Of a stretch of DNA of 64,000 nt, positions 55,208-64,000 are shown one piece after another. This stretch comes from Ascidiaceihabitans donghaensis (GTDB lineage Bacteria; Pseudomonadota; Alphaproteobacteria; Rhodobacterales; Rhodobacteraceae). The notes under the pieces were generated by a model. It made no database searches and was not told where the DNA came from. It was given only the letters and a program-made list of their open reading frames with translations. The translations under genes were made by a program, and so were the position numbers. The DNA lies in contig NZ_OMOR01000001.1 of the NCBI RefSeq assembly GCF_900302465.1, positions 124,001-188,000 on the forward strand. Direction: 5' to 3'. Position 1 is the first letter of the stretch. Every line of letters begins with the position of its first letter.

Positions 55208-57913
55208 ATGCTGGGTTTCGGAACACTCACGAAAAAGGTCTTTGGCACGCCCAATGATCGCAAAGTCAAAGCTGTGCGTCCCTTGGTCGAAAAGATCAAC
55301 GCCCTTGAGCCTGAATACGAAAAACTAAGCGACGAAGGGCTGAAGGATAAAACCGAAAGCCTGGCAAAACGCGCCATGGGCGGTGAAAGCCTGGACGACT
55401 TGTTGCCCGAAGCATTTGCGAACTGTCGTGAGGGCGCGCGTCGCGCATTGGGTCTGCGGGCCTTTGATGTGCAGTTGATGGGCGGCATCTTTTTGCACCA
55501 AGGCAACGTCGCCGAAATGAAGACGGGTGAAGGCAAGACCCTTGTGGCAACCTTCCCGGCCTATTTGAATGCGTTGACCGGCAAGGGCGTGCACGTTGTT
55601 ACCGTGAACGATTATCTGGTGAAACGTGACGCGGAATGGATGGCCAAAGTCTACAACGCCTTGGGTCTGACCTGTGGTTTTGTGTACTCCGACCAGCCGG
55701 ACGAAGAAAAACGGGCCGCCTATGCCTGCGATGTAACCTATGCGACCAACAACGAGTTGGGCTTTGATTACCTGCGCGACAACATGAAGTCCGAGCTGGA
55801 TCAGATTTTCCAAAAGCAGCACAACTTTGCCATCGTCGATGAAGTTGACAGCATTTTGATCGATGAAGCGCGAACGCCGCTGATTATTTCCGGTCCTGCG
55901 GACGATCGGTCCGAACTTTACAAAACCATTGATGCAGTGATCCCTTCGTTGACCGAAGAGCATTACACCCTTGATGAAAAAACCCGCAATGTGACCTTTA
56001 CAGACGAAGGCAACGAGTTCCTTGAAGAACAATTGCGTGTGCGCGGTTTGTTGGAAGAAGGGGCGACCTTGTATGACCCTGAAAGCACCACAATCGTGCA
56101 CCACGTCAATCAGGGCTTGAGGGCCCATGTTTTGTTCACGCGCGACAAGGATTACATCGTGCGCGATGGCGACGTGGTTTTGATTGATGAATTTACAGGC
56201 CGTATGATGGCGGGGCGCCGTTTGTCTGACGGTTTGCATCAGGCGATCGAAGCCAAAGAAGATTTGGCCATCAAGCCCGAAAACGTGACGCTGGCGTCCG
56301 TGACATTCCAAAACTACTTCCGCCTGTACAATACCCTGTCTGGCATGACGGGTACGGCGGCGACCGAAGCCGCTGAATTCGCGGAAATCTACGGCCTTGG
56401 CGTTGTCGAAGTGCCCACAAACCGCGAAATCGCACGTGTTGACGAAGACGATCAAGTCTTTCGTACAGGCGCGGAAAAATATGAGGCAATGGTCAAAGAG
56501 ATCAAGAAAGCCCATGAAAACAAACAGCCCGTTCTGGTCGGGACAACATCCATCGAAAAGTCGGAAATGTTCAGCCAGGCGCTGACGGCCGAAGGCATTG
56601 CACATAACGTCTTGAACGCGCGCCAACACGAACAAGAAGCGCAAATTATCGGTGATGCAGGCAAGTTGGGTGCCGTAACGATCGCCACGAACATGGCGGG
56701 CCGCGGCACAGACATTCAACTTGGCGGCAACGTCGAGATGAAAGTGATGGAAGCGCTGGCGGCGGATCCTGAAGGTGATCCCGAAGCGCTACGTGCCAAA
56801 ATCGAAGCCGAACATGAAGATGAAAAGAAGGCCGTTCTGGCTGCGGGTGGTTTGTTCGTTCTGGCCTCAGAACGTCACGAAAGCCGCCGCATCGACAACC
56901 AGCTGCGGGGTCGTGCCGGTCGTCAGGGTGATCCGGGCCGCACGTCCTTCTATCTGTCTTTGGAAGACGATCTGATGCGCATCTTCGGGTCCGAGCGTTT
57001 GGACAAGGTTCTCAAAACCCTTGGTCTGGAAGAGGGCGAAGCGATTGTGCACCCGTGGGTCAACAAGTCGCTGGAACGTGCGCAAGCCAAGGTTGAAGGC
57101 CGTAACTTTGACATCCGTAAACAACTTTTGAAGTTTGACGATGTGATGAACGACCAGCGTAAAGTCGTCTTTGCGCAACGTCGCGACATCATGGAATCAC
57201 AAGATTTGTCCGAAATCACAGGCGATATGCGCGAGCAGGTCATCGATGATCTGATCGACATTCACATGCCAGCAGGTTCTTACGCTGACCAATGGAACGC
57301 ACAGGGCTTTTATGCAGACGCCTTGGAGCAGCTGGGTCTTGATGTGCCGCTGATCGAATGGATGGAAGAAGAAGGCGTAGACGACGAACAAATCCGCGAA
57401 CGCCTGATCGAAGCCGCGGACGCATTGATGGCCGAAAAAGTTGCACAGTTCGGCGAAGACAATATGCGGTCCATCGAGAAGCAATTGTTGCTCCAATCTA
57501 TCGACGGCAAGTGGCGTGAACACTTGTTGACGTTGGAACATTTGCGATCCGTTGTCGGGTTCCGCAGCTACGCGCAGCGCGACCCTTTGAACGAATACAA
57601 AAACGAATCGTTCCAATTGTTTGAAACGATGCTGGATGGGTTGCGGTCTGACGTGACACAGAAGCTTTCGAAAATTCGTTTGATGACGGAAGATGAACAG
57701 CGTGCGATGGCGGAAGAAATGGCGGCCCAACAAGCCGCTTCTGCGGCTTTGGCCACGCCAAATGCAGACGTGCTGCCAACACCGACAGCCGAAGCTGTTG
57801 CGGCTGGGTTTGATGAGAATGACCCAACCACTTGGGGCAACCCGGGTCGTAATGAACCATGCCCCTGTGGGTCGGGCCTGAAATTCAAACACTGCCACGG
57901 CCGTCTGACCTAA
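55208..57913 (+). CDS. secA: Preprotein translocase ATPase SecA
   Basis: A 901-residue SecA. Walker A MKTGEGKT near residue 104, [15 protein letters not shown], the R-finger region, and the C-terminal zinc motif CPCGSG...CH that contacts SecB, all present. GGAG upstream supports the ATG at 55208; a longer ORF reaches 55049. It cooperates with SecB, encoded at the left end of the window. A hairpin follows the gene. Confidence 0.97.
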   Translation: MLGFGTLTKKVFGTPNDRKVKAVRPLVEKINALEPEYEKLSDEGLKDKTESLAKRAMGGESLDDLLPEAFANCREGARRALGLRAFDVQLMGGIFLHQGNVAEMKTGEGKTLVATFPAYLNALTGKGVHVVTVNDYLVKRDAEWMAKVYNALGLTCGFVYSDQPDEEKRAAYACDVTYATNNELGFDYLRDNMKSELDQIFQKQHNFAIVDEVDSILIDEARTPLIISGPADDRSELYKTIDAVIPSLTEEHYTLDEKTRNVTFTDEGNEFLEEQLRVRGLLEEGATLYDPESTTIVHHVNQGLRAHVLFTRDKDYIVRDGDVVLIDEFTGRMMAGRRLSDGLHQAIEAKEDLAIKPENVTLASVTFQNYFRLYNTLSGMTGTAATEAAEFAEIYGLGVVEVPTNREIARVDEDDQVFRTGAEKYEAMVKEIKKAHENKQPVLVGTTSIEKSEMFSQALTAEGIAHNVLNARQHEQEAQIIGDAGKLGAVTIATNMAGRGTDIQLGGNVEMKVMEALAADPEGDPEALRAKIEAEHEDEKKAVLAAGGLFVLASERHESRRIDNQLRGRAGRQGDPGRTSFYLSLEDDLMRIFGSERLDKVLKTLGLEEGEAIVHPWVNKSLERAQAKVEGRNFDIRKQLLKFDDVMNDQRKVVFAQRRDIMESQDLSEITGDMREQVIDDLIDIHMPAGSYADQWNAQGFYADALEQLGLDVPLIEWMEEEGVDDEQIRERLIEAADALMAEKVAQFGEDNMRSIEKQLLLQSIDGKWREHLLTLEHLRSVVGFRSYAQRDPLNEYKNESFQLFETMLDGLRSDVTQKLSKIRLMTEDEQRAMAEEMAAQQAASAALATPNADVLPTPTAEAVAAGFDENDPTTWGNPGRNEPCPCGSGLKFKHCHGRLT

Positions 57914-57946
57914 ATCCGGCCTGCCTTTATCTTGCCTAAATGAGTC

Positions 57947-57973
57947 CTTGGATCGGTCATAACCCGGTCCAAG
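57947..57973 (+). terminator. Hairpin downstream of secA
   Basis: Ten-pair stem CTTGGATCGG/CCGGTCCAAG with one G-U pair and loop TCATAAC. Only TTT follows, so it is a weak terminator or an RNA-protecting hairpin. Confidence 0.5.
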
Positions 57974-58021
57974 TTTGATGTGATGTTGCTTCTGACCCAA
58001 TCTGCCAGAAGGGACAGAACA

Positions 58022-59011
58022 ATGTTAAAAGCAAGAGAAATTGCGACTGCCGCCGGTACACTGGCCTGCGCTGTTGGCATTGGCTTTATCATGCAAAATG
58101 GTGACACCGCGAAAGAACGCTACGGTGCGCAAACGCCCGTTTTGGACGCAGAAACGGTTCAAGCAGATGTTATTTCTGCCGTCGTGAATGCGGATCTCGT
58201 CTTGGAAGTGCAAGATATCACGCTGACGTCTGCCCAAACGGCGCCCTTGCCAGAAACCAGCGATGTGACGTCCATTGGGGCTGATACAGGTGTTCAACTG
58301 GCTGCAGCAAACGATGCATTGGAAACCCCTGTGCAACCCGATGTGGTGCCTTTGCCCAGCTGCGATATTGTTGCATCCGCCCAAGCGGCACCCGGGGCCA
58401 TGATTGAACTCTCTTTAAGCGCGCCGTGTTTGCCAAATGAACGTGTGAACGTTCACCATCAGGGCTTGGTGTTTACACAAACAACCAGAAACGATGGCAG
58501 TTTGACCCTTAGTCTGCCTGCGTTGGCCCAAGACGCCACAGTTATTTTTGCGTTTTCAGACGGGGACGGTGCCGTGACATCGGCATCGGTAGATGATCTG
58601 GATATGTACAATCGCACGGCGTTGCAGTGGCGCGGCGATGCTGGCTTCCAAATCCATGCCCGCGAATTCGGGGCGGCTTATGGCGAAGACGGCCATGTTT
58701 GGGTCGGCGCGCCCGCCGCACAGGGGGATTTGATGCGATTGGGCGATGCCACGGTTGCGGAACCTTTCATGGCAGAGATTTATAGTTTCCCGCGCATGTC
58801 CAGCACGTCTGAAGGGACAGTTGACCTTAGCGTTGAAGCGGAAGTGACACGCGCCAATTGCGGATTAGAAATCGAAGCGCAGTCGCTGGAAGTTTCGTCG
58901 ACCGGGATCAAAACTCAGGATTTGACCCTTGCAGTGCCAGATTGTGACGCCTTAGGTGACTTTCTGGTGTTGAATAATCTGGTCCAAGACCTGAAAGTCG
59001 CCAGCAACTAA
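58022..59011 (+). CDS. Hypothetical translocated protein, Ser/Thr/Asp-rich
   Basis: A 329-residue protein that I do not recognise. A single hydrophobic N-terminal segment (IATAAGTLACAVGIGFIM) looks like an uncleaved signal-anchor. The rest is acidic, with three Cys pairs and repeated beta-like sequences, and likely sits in the periplasm. AAGGGA upstream supports the ATG at 58022. It is followed by the OmpA-fusion gene after 24 bases, and they may act together. Confidence 0.5.
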   Translation: MLKAREIATAAGTLACAVGIGFIMQNGDTAKERYGAQTPVLDAETVQADVISAVVNADLVLEVQDITLTSAQTAPLPETSDVTSIGADTGVQLAAANDALETPVQPDVVPLPSCDIVASAQAAPGAMIELSLSAPCLPNERVNVHHQGLVFTQTTRNDGSLTLSLPALAQDATVIFAFSDGDGAVTSASVDDLDMYNRTALQWRGDAGFQIHAREFGAAYGEDGHVWVGAPAAQGDLMRLGDATVAEPFMAEIYSFPRMSSTSEGTVDLSVEAEVTRANCGLEIEAQSLEVSSTGIKTQDLTLAVPDCDALGDFLVLNNLVQDLKVASN

Positions 59012-59035
59012 AGCTGTGCAACTCTAGGAGCCGAA

Positions 59036-60595
59036 ATGGCCTTGAAACGTGCGGCGATCTTCGCCGCGCTTTTCTTTTTGCTGGGTCAGACGATCGCCTT
59101 TGCCCAAGATGTGACCCTGACATCGCCTGATGGAAGCGTTGAAATCAGCGGTACTTTGCTTGGTTTTGACGGGGAATTTTATCGCGTCGATTCCGTCTAT
59201 GGCGAATTGACGGTCGACGGATCTGGGGTGTTATGTGACGGCCCCGCGTGCCCGAACTTGCAAGATTTCGTCGCACAGGTTTCGATTTCTGGATCAGCGA
59301 CTATGGGATCTGTTCTGATGCCTGCGCTGCTGGAAGGGTTCGCTTTGCGTGGAGGCTATGTAACCCAGCGCGAGACGTTGAACTCCGAACAATACGTGTA
59401 CCGCTTGATATCCGAAGACAGCGACAAGCTTGTCGCAGAGTTTCATTTTCGCCTGACAACAACGGATGACGGTTTCTTTGACCTGTTGGGCAACGAAGCG
59501 GACATCGTCATGGCATTGCGCGAAATCCGTCCCGAAGAACGCAAGTTGGCCCGCGAGGCCGGTATGGGTGACATGACACGGGCCAATCGAAGCCGTGTCT
59601 TGGCTTTGGATGCCATGGTGCCTGTTGTGTCGCCCAGCAATCCGGTGCGCAGTGTTTCCCCGCTGGATTTGGCGCGAATATTGGCAGGGCGTATCGACAA
59701 TTGGAAAGATCTGGGCGGTCCGGACGCGCCGATTGATTTGCACTTGCCTGCTTTTGAAACCGGTTTGGGGCAGGCCATCGAAGACGAAATCATGGGGCCA
59801 GCAAAGCTTGAATTTGCCGAAAATATCGTGCGCCATGACCGTGGTGTCGATCTGGCGTTGGCTGTGCAGAACGGTCCATTTGCCATAGGCGTTGCCAGCT
59901 ATGCAGAGGTCGGAAATACGCAACCAGTGACTTTGACAGGTGCGTGTGGTTTCGCGTTGCGTGCGGCGCGTCGCACGATAAAGACGGAAGATTACCCTTT
60001 GACCGCCCCGATGTTTTTGTATCTGCCGGCGCGTCGGTTGCCCAAAATTGGTCGTGATTTTTTGGCTTTCACGCGTGGTCCATCCGCTCAGATTGTGATC
60101 CGCCGCGCAGGTTTTGTAGATCAGGCCCCTGAAGAGATTGCGATCAATGACCAAGGTAGCCGTTTTGCCAATGCGATTTCTGTGGCAGGACCGGAGACGT
60201 CATTGGAAGAACTTCAACGCATGACGCGCACTTTGGATGGGATGGCGCGTCTCACCACGTCTTTCCGCTTTGAATCCGGGTCGATCCGTTTGGATGCGCA
60301 ATCAAGGTCCAATGTGCAACAATTGGCCCGTGCATTGGAAGTTGGGCGCTATGATGCGCGGCAGGTGACATTTGTCGGTTTCAGTGACGGGGATGGCCCT
60401 GCGTCCGCCAATCGCGATATTGCGTTGAAGCGGGCCGATGCGGTGCGCAGAGCTGTGAAGCAGGCTGCGGAAACGGCCAACTTTGACCGGGTGGTACTGG
60501 ATGTGGATGCATTTGGCGAAGCATTGCCCATGGCGTGCGATGACAGCGCGTGGGGCCGTCAGGCCAACAGACGTGTTGAGGTCTGGGTGCGTTAA
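59036..60595 (+). CDS. Periplasmic substrate-binding-like protein fused to OmpA C-terminal domain
   Basis: A 519-residue secreted protein with a Sec signal (about 23 residues). Residues about 80-370 resemble phosphate-binding (PstS-like) periplasmic proteins (SGSATMGSVLMPALLEGFA, DLARILAGRIDNW). The C-terminal ~110 residues form an OmpA peptidoglycan-binding domain (LTTSFRFESGSIRLDAQSRSN, VTFVGFSDGDG, SANRDIALKRADAVRRA, WGRQANRRVEVWVR). Probably a peptidoglycan-tethered sensor or binding protein. No Pst transport genes are nearby. Confidence 0.7.
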   Translation: MALKRAAIFAALFFLLGQTIAFAQDVTLTSPDGSVEISGTLLGFDGEFYRVDSVYGELTVDGSGVLCDGPACPNLQDFVAQVSISGSATMGSVLMPALLEGFALRGGYVTQRETLNSEQYVYRLISEDSDKLVAEFHFRLTTTDDGFFDLLGNEADIVMALREIRPEERKLAREAGMGDMTRANRSRVLALDAMVPVVSPSNPVRSVSPLDLARILAGRIDNWKDLGGPDAPIDLHLPAFETGLGQAIEDEIMGPAKLEFAENIVRHDRGVDLALAVQNGPFAIGVASYAEVGNTQPVTLTGACGFALRAARRTIKTEDYPLTAPMFLYLPARRLPKIGRDFLAFTRGPSAQIVIRRAGFVDQAPEEIAINDQGSRFANAISVAGPETSLEELQRMTRTLDGMARLTTSFRFESGSIRLDAQSRSNVQQLARALEVGRYDARQVTFVGFSDGDGPASANRDIALKRADAVRRAVKQAAETANFDRVVLDVDAFGEALPMACDDSAWGRQANRRVEVWVR

Positions 60596-60667
60596 GTTGA
60601 TGCTGCGAGATACTGACTTTCAGGGGGCGCTGTGCGCCTCCCCCGGGGTTACTTTGGAAAAAGACGC

Positions 60668-61429
60668 TTAAAGGTAGCCTTCTGATTTGAAGCTGAGTTC
60701 TGCCGATTTCCCGATGATCAGATGGTCGTGCAAGGTTATGCTTAAGGCGGTGCACGCTGTTTGAATCATTTCCGTCATAATCAAATCTGAATCTGACGGC
60801 GTTGGGTCCCCTGAGGGATGATTGTGGACCAGGATGAGTGCACTCGCGTTAACCTCTAACGCGCGTTTGGCAATCTCCCGAGGGTAGACGGGCACATGAT
60901 CGACGGTGCCTTTTGCTTGGGCTTCATCGGCGATCAAAGTGTTTTTGCGGTCCAGATAAAGCACCCGAAACTGTTCCGTCTCTCGGTGCGCCATAGCCGT
61001 ATGACAATAGTCCAACAAAGCATCCCAAGAGGACAACACCGGCCGGTTCATGATTTTTGCGCGGGCCATACGTTGTGCAGCGGCTTCTATGATTTTAAGT
61101 TCTGTGACCACGGTGTCCGTGACGCCTGCGATCCGCAGCAGGCGTTCTGGCGGGGCGGTGATCACGCGGTTGAAGTCGCCAAAGGTTTTCATCAGCTCTT
61201 TGGTCAGTGGTTTGACATCGGCGCGCGGTATCGCGCGAAACAGCACCAGTTCCAGCATTTCATGGTCTTGCACTGCTTTATTTCCCGCTGAAGCAAACCG
61301 GTCGCGCAGTGCTTTGCGTTCTTCAGATACCAAAACCGCAGGCCGCATACAGGGCCATTGCACTGGTGTGGCTTCATCAAGGTCAAAAATATTGCTGGCC
61401 TCGTGAAAGGCATGAGTTGATTCTGTCAT
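60668..61429 (-). CDS. radC: RadC family JAMM-domain protein
   Basis: A 253-residue protein. The C-terminal JAMM/MPN+ metal-binding motif is HNHPSGDPTPSDSD with an upstream Glu. The N-terminal part has a helix-hairpin-helix-like region (LLRIAGVTDTVV). The RadC function in DNA repair is unproven. It lies leftward, 95 bases downstream of dnaJ (61430-61524), with the dnaJ terminator between. Confidence 0.93.
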   Translation of the reverse strand: MTESTHAFHEASNIFDLDEATPVQWPCMRPAVLVSEERKALRDRFASAGNKAVQDHEMLELVLFRAIPRADVKPLTKELMKTFGDFNRVITAPPERLLRIAGVTDTVVTELKIIEAAAQRMARAKIMNRPVLSSWDALLDYCHTAMAHRETEQFRVLYLDRKNTLIADEAQAKGTVDHVPVYPREIAKRALEVNASALILVHNHPSGDPTPSDSDLIMTEMIQTACTALSITLHDHLIIGKSAELSFKSEGYL

Positions 61430-61474
61430 GGATATAGCGTTGCAAATTGCCCTTACCGGACTGTTAACGGCAAC

Positions 61475-61502
61475 AAAAAAGGCGGGACAAAGCCCGCCTT
61501 TT
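61475..61502 (-). terminator. Terminator downstream of dnaJ
   Basis: Six-pair stem GGCGGG/CCCGCC with loop of six, with an A run before it (T run on the minus strand) and TTTT after. Works for dnaK-dnaJ transcripts running left. Confidence 0.9.
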
Positions 61503-61524
61503 GATACTGCTGCTGGTTTCCAGA

Positions 61525-62685
61525 TCAGCCCTTCATGCTGTCCCAGAAGCTTTTGACCGACGAAAAGAAGCTGCTGCTTTCGGGGTTATTTTCCGACGAT
61601 AGCTCATCGAATTCTTTCAGCAGTTCTTTCTGTTTTGCCGTCAGGTTCACAGGCGTTTCAACGGCCAGTTCGATGAACATGTCGCCTGCTGCGCCGCCGC
61701 GTAGGGCGGGCATGCCTTTCGACCGCAGGCGCATCTGGCGCCCGGATTGCGATCCTGCAGGGATTTGCACACGTCCACGGCCACCGTCGATGGTGGGCAC
61801 TTCGATGCTGCCGCCTAAGGCGGCTGTGCTCATGGAGACGGGCACACGACAGAACAGACTGTTGCCGTCGCGTTCAAACAGCTCGTGCGTTTTGACGTCG
61901 ATGAAGATGTAAAGATCACCCGATGGTCCGCCGCGCATACCAGCTTCGCCTTCGCCCGCAAGACGAATACGTGTACCGGTTTCGACGCCTGCAGGGATGT
62001 TCACAGACAAGGAACGGTCTTTTTCGACGCGTCCTGCGCCAGAACAGCTTTTGCAGGGGTTGTTGATGATCTGACCCAAACCCGAACAGGTCGGGCAGGT
62101 GCGTTCAACGGTGAAAAACCCCTGTTGCGCACGGACTTTGCCCATGCCGGAGCATGTGGGGCAGGTGGAAGGTTCTGCGCCGCCTTCTGCGCCGGACCCG
62201 TTGCAGGGTTCGCAGGCCACGGATGTGGGCACGTTCAGCGTTTTCTGCATGCCCGCAAAGGCGTCTTCAAGCGAGATGGTCAGGTTGTAGCGCAAGTCAG
62301 AGCCGCGTGCCGCGCGACGTCCGCCGCCTTGCCCGCCACGTCCGCCTGCGAAATCGCCAAACAAGTCGTCGAAAATATCCGAGAACGCGCTGCCAAAGTC
62401 GCCTTGCCCCTGACCGCCGCCAAAGCCGCCGCCGGGTCGTCCGCCACCGCCCATTCCACCTTCAAAGGCGGCGTGGCCATAGCGGTCGTAGGCGGCTTTT
62501 TTGTCGCCGTCTTTCAGAACTTCGTAAGCTTCATTTGCTTCTTTGAACTGGTCTTCCGCTTTGGGATTGTCCGCGTTGCGGTCGGGGTGCAGTTCTTTGG
62601 CTTTCTTGCGATAGCCTTTTTTGATTTCGTCGGCTGAGGCGCCTTTGGCGACGCCAAGCACTTCATAATAGTCACGTTTTGCCAT
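61525..62685 (-). CDS. dnaJ: Chaperone DnaJ
   Basis: A 386-residue type I J-protein. The J domain has the HPD motif (KELHPDRN), a Gly/Phe-rich region follows, and four CxxCxGxG zinc repeats are present ([32 protein letters not shown]). It stimulates DnaK ATPase. It is downstream of dnaK with a 77-base gap and has a strong terminator. Confidence 0.97.
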   Translation of the reverse strand: MAKRDYYEVLGVAKGASADEIKKGYRKKAKELHPDRNADNPKAEDQFKEANEAYEVLKDGDKKAAYDRYGHAAFEGGMGGGGRPGGGFGGGQGQGDFGSAFSDIFDDLFGDFAGGRGGQGGGRRAARGSDLRYNLTISLEDAFAGMQKTLNVPTSVACEPCNGSGAEGGAEPSTCPTCSGMGKVRAQQGFFTVERTCPTCSGLGQIINNPCKSCSGAGRVEKDRSLSVNIPAGVETGTRIRLAGEGEAGMRGGPSGDLYIFIDVKTHELFERDGNSLFCRVPVSMSTAALGGSIEVPTIDGGRGRVQIPAGSQSGRQMRLRSKGMPALRGGAAGDMFIELAVETPVNLTAKQKELLKEFDELSSENNPESSSFFSSVKSFWDSMKG

Positions 62686-62711
62686 GGATCTGGTTCCTCT
62701 CTGGAACGAAC

Positions 62712-62738
62712 AAGCCGGCCCGGTGAACGGACCGGCTT
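62712..62738 (-). promoter_or_regulatory. Intergenic hairpin between dnaK and dnaJ
   Basis: Stem AAGCCGG/CCGGCTT extended by a few pairs after one mismatch. No T run follows on the minus strand. May set dnaK:dnaJ ratio through RNA processing or weak attenuation. Confidence 0.4.
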
Positions 62739-62762
62739 GAAATTGGGGTCACGACGGGGCGC

Positions 62763-64000
62763 TTACGCGCGTTTGTCGTCGTCCAGATCTTCGAATTCCG
62801 CGTCGAGGATGTCGTCGTCTCCGTCGCGTGGTTCGTCGGCGGCTGCCGGCTCTTCTTCGCCAGCTTCCGCTGCAGAAGCTTTGTAGATCGCTTCGCCCAG
62901 TTTCATGGCCGATTCGGTCACGTTCTGGATGCCGGATTTGATCTTGTCGGCATTTTCCGTTTCCAGATCGTCGTTAAGCGCGGCGATGGCCAATTCGATC
63001 GCTTCGATCGTTGTTGGGTCCACCTTGTCTTTGTGCTCTTCCATGGATTTCTCCGTGGAGTGGATCAGGCTTTCGGCTTGGTTTTTCGCCTCGATCAGTT
63101 CCTTACGCTCTTTATCCGCATCCGCGTTCTCTTCCGCGTCTTTGACCATGGCTTCGATGTCCTCGTCGGACAAACCACCAGAGGCCTGGATCGTGATCTT
63201 TTGTTCTTTCATCGTGCCTTTGTCCATCGCGCCCACGGACACGATGCCGTTTGCGTCGATGTCAAACGTCACTTCGATCTGTGGCATGCCGCGTGGTGCT
63301 GGTGGGATCGATTCAAGGTTGAAGGCACCGAGGATCTTGTTGTCGGACGCCATTTCGCGTTCACCTTGGAACACTCGGATCGTCACAGCGTTCTGGTTGT
63401 CTTCAGCGGTCGAGAAGATTTGCGATTTCTTCGTTGGGATCGTGGTGTTGCGGTCGATCAAACGTGTGAACACGCCGCCCAAGGTTTCGATGCCCAAGGA
63501 CAGAGGCGTCACGTCCAGAAGAACCACGTCTTTTACGTCGCCTTGCAGAACACCGGCTTGGATCGCGGCACCCATGGCCACAACTTCGTCGGGGTTCACG
63601 CCTTTGTGGGGCTCTTTGCCGAAGAATTTTGTCACTTCTTCGATCACTTTAGGCATACGTGTCATGCCGCCAACCAGGACCACTTCGTCGATGTCGGATG
63701 CAGACAGACCGGCATCTTTCAAAGCCGCGGCGCATGGTTTCATGGAGGCCTTGATCAGGTCGTTCACGAGGCTTTCCAGCTTCGCACGGGTCAGTTTCAT
63801 GACCATGTGCAGCGGTTGGCCCGTGGAGCCCATGGAGATAAACGGCTGGTTGATTTCGGTCTGGTTGGCGGAAGACAATTCGATCTTCGCCTTTTCAGCC
63901 GCTTCTTTCAGACGCTGCAACGCCATCTTGTCTTGTGTCAGGTCAACGGAGTGTTCTTTTTTGAATTCGTCCGCGAGGTAGTTGACGATGCGCATGTCAA
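62763..64000 (-). CDS. dnaK: Chaperone DnaK, 3' part
   Basis: About 410 C-terminal residues of the Hsp70 ATPase, from mid-ATPase domain ([15 protein letters not shown]) to the stop; the N-terminal third lies beyond the right edge. Visible are [13 protein letters not shown], the linker and substrate-binding domain ([18 protein letters not shown]) and the acidic tail [18 protein letters not shown]. Works with DnaJ (downstream) and GrpE (47 kb away). Its heat-shock promoter is outside the window. Confidence 0.97.
   Translation of the reverse strand, partial: DMRIVNYLADEFKKEHSVDLTQDKMALQRLKEAAEKAKIELSSANQTEINQPFISMGSTGQPLHMVMKLTRAKLESLVNDLIKASMKPCAAALKDAGLSASDIDEVVLVGGMTRMPKVIEEVTKFFGKEPHKGVNPDEVVAMGAAIQAGVLQGDVKDVVLLDVTPLSLGIETLGGVFTRLIDRNTTIPTKKSQIFSTAEDNQNAVTIRVFQGEREMASDNKILGAFNLESIPPAPRGMPQIEVTFDIDANGIVSVGAMDKGTMKEQKITIQASGGLSDEDIEAMVKDAEENADADKERKELIEAKNQAESLIHSTEKSMEEHKDKVDPTTIEAIELAIAALNDDLETENADKIKSGIQNVTESAMKLGEAIYKASAAEAGEEEPAAADEPRDGDDDILDAEFEDLDDDKRA

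Noticed and set aside
55325-56719. Minus-strand ORF of 464 codons opposite secA
   Set aside because: Shadow of the strongly conserved secA frame; no recognisable domain or ribosome site.
60596-60667. GC-rich hairpin (GGGGGCGC-TGT-GCGCC-T-CCC) between convergent genes
   Set aside because: Possible structure but there is no T run and it has a bulge; not listed as a terminator.

Overview
The window is a contiguous, gene-dense bacterial chromosome segment that by gene content and gene order fits a marine alphaproteobacterium of the Rhodobacteraceae (Roseobacter group). The signs are the block rho-mnmE-mnmG-rsmG-parA-parB, the block maf-aroE-coaE-dnaQ next to secB and fxsA, an mnmG that begins FHVKH, a YlxR/L7Ae fusion in the rimP-nusA-infB operon, an NDUFAF5-like methyltransferase and a TIGR03643-type small protein. 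Base composition is moderate, and frequent 1, 4 or 8 base gene overlaps indicate compact operons. Species cannot be named from the sequence alone.

Positions 1-13,400 look like the chromosome replication origin region. Between maf (leftward) and rho (rightward) lies a 527-base AT-rich gap with at least six sites matching or nearly matching the DnaA box, so this gap is probably oriC. Genes to its left (maf, aroE, coaE, dnaQ) run leftward and genes to its right (rho, mnmE, mnmG, rsmG, parA, parB) run rightward, as expected for leading-strand transcription. Two perfect 16-base parS sites lie inside the starts of mnmG and rsmG, just upstream of parA and parB, so origin, centromere and segregation proteins sit within about 7 kb. 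Next is a leftward heme/nucleotide-sanitation/RNA operon (hemW, rdgB, rph).

Positions 13,400-30,100 hold the heat-shock pair hrcA-grpE, mutS, the malic enzyme maeB with a sugar kinase, a periplasmic MsrA, a sulfotransferase-like protein, argG, ilvA, a phosphorelay pair (Hpt protein and a response regulator with PP2C phosphatase output), Hsp33, two Nudix hydrolases and a CCA-adding-type nucleotidyltransferase. Positions 30,100-45,900 hold a two-subunit ABC exporter, an RNA m5U methyltransferase, a cell-envelope cluster (L,D-transpeptidase, CAP-domain lipoprotein, L,D-transpeptidase), a tandem duplication of a 59-residue secreted/membrane peptide gene, hemH, a complex I assembly-type methyltransferase, comF, grxC, a nitrilase-family amidase, marR, ubiG, pip and a short substrate-binding protein.

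Positions 45,900-64,000 hold the translation/transcription operon rimP-nusA-ylxR-infB, a small AT-richer insertion bounded by two similar terminators, a conserved-looking 44-residue protein gene, mutT-argJ-parvulin, secA, two secreted envelope proteins (one a periplasmic-binding-like/OmpA fusion), radC, dnaJ and the C-terminal part of dnaK, cut off by the window edge.

Most of the window is core genome. I see no prophage, insertion sequence, CRISPR array, rRNA or tRNA, and no evident new defence or biosynthetic system. The best candidates for a second look are the origin/parS architecture, the duplicated small-peptide genes with matching leader hairpins, and the insertion between duplicated terminators after infB.
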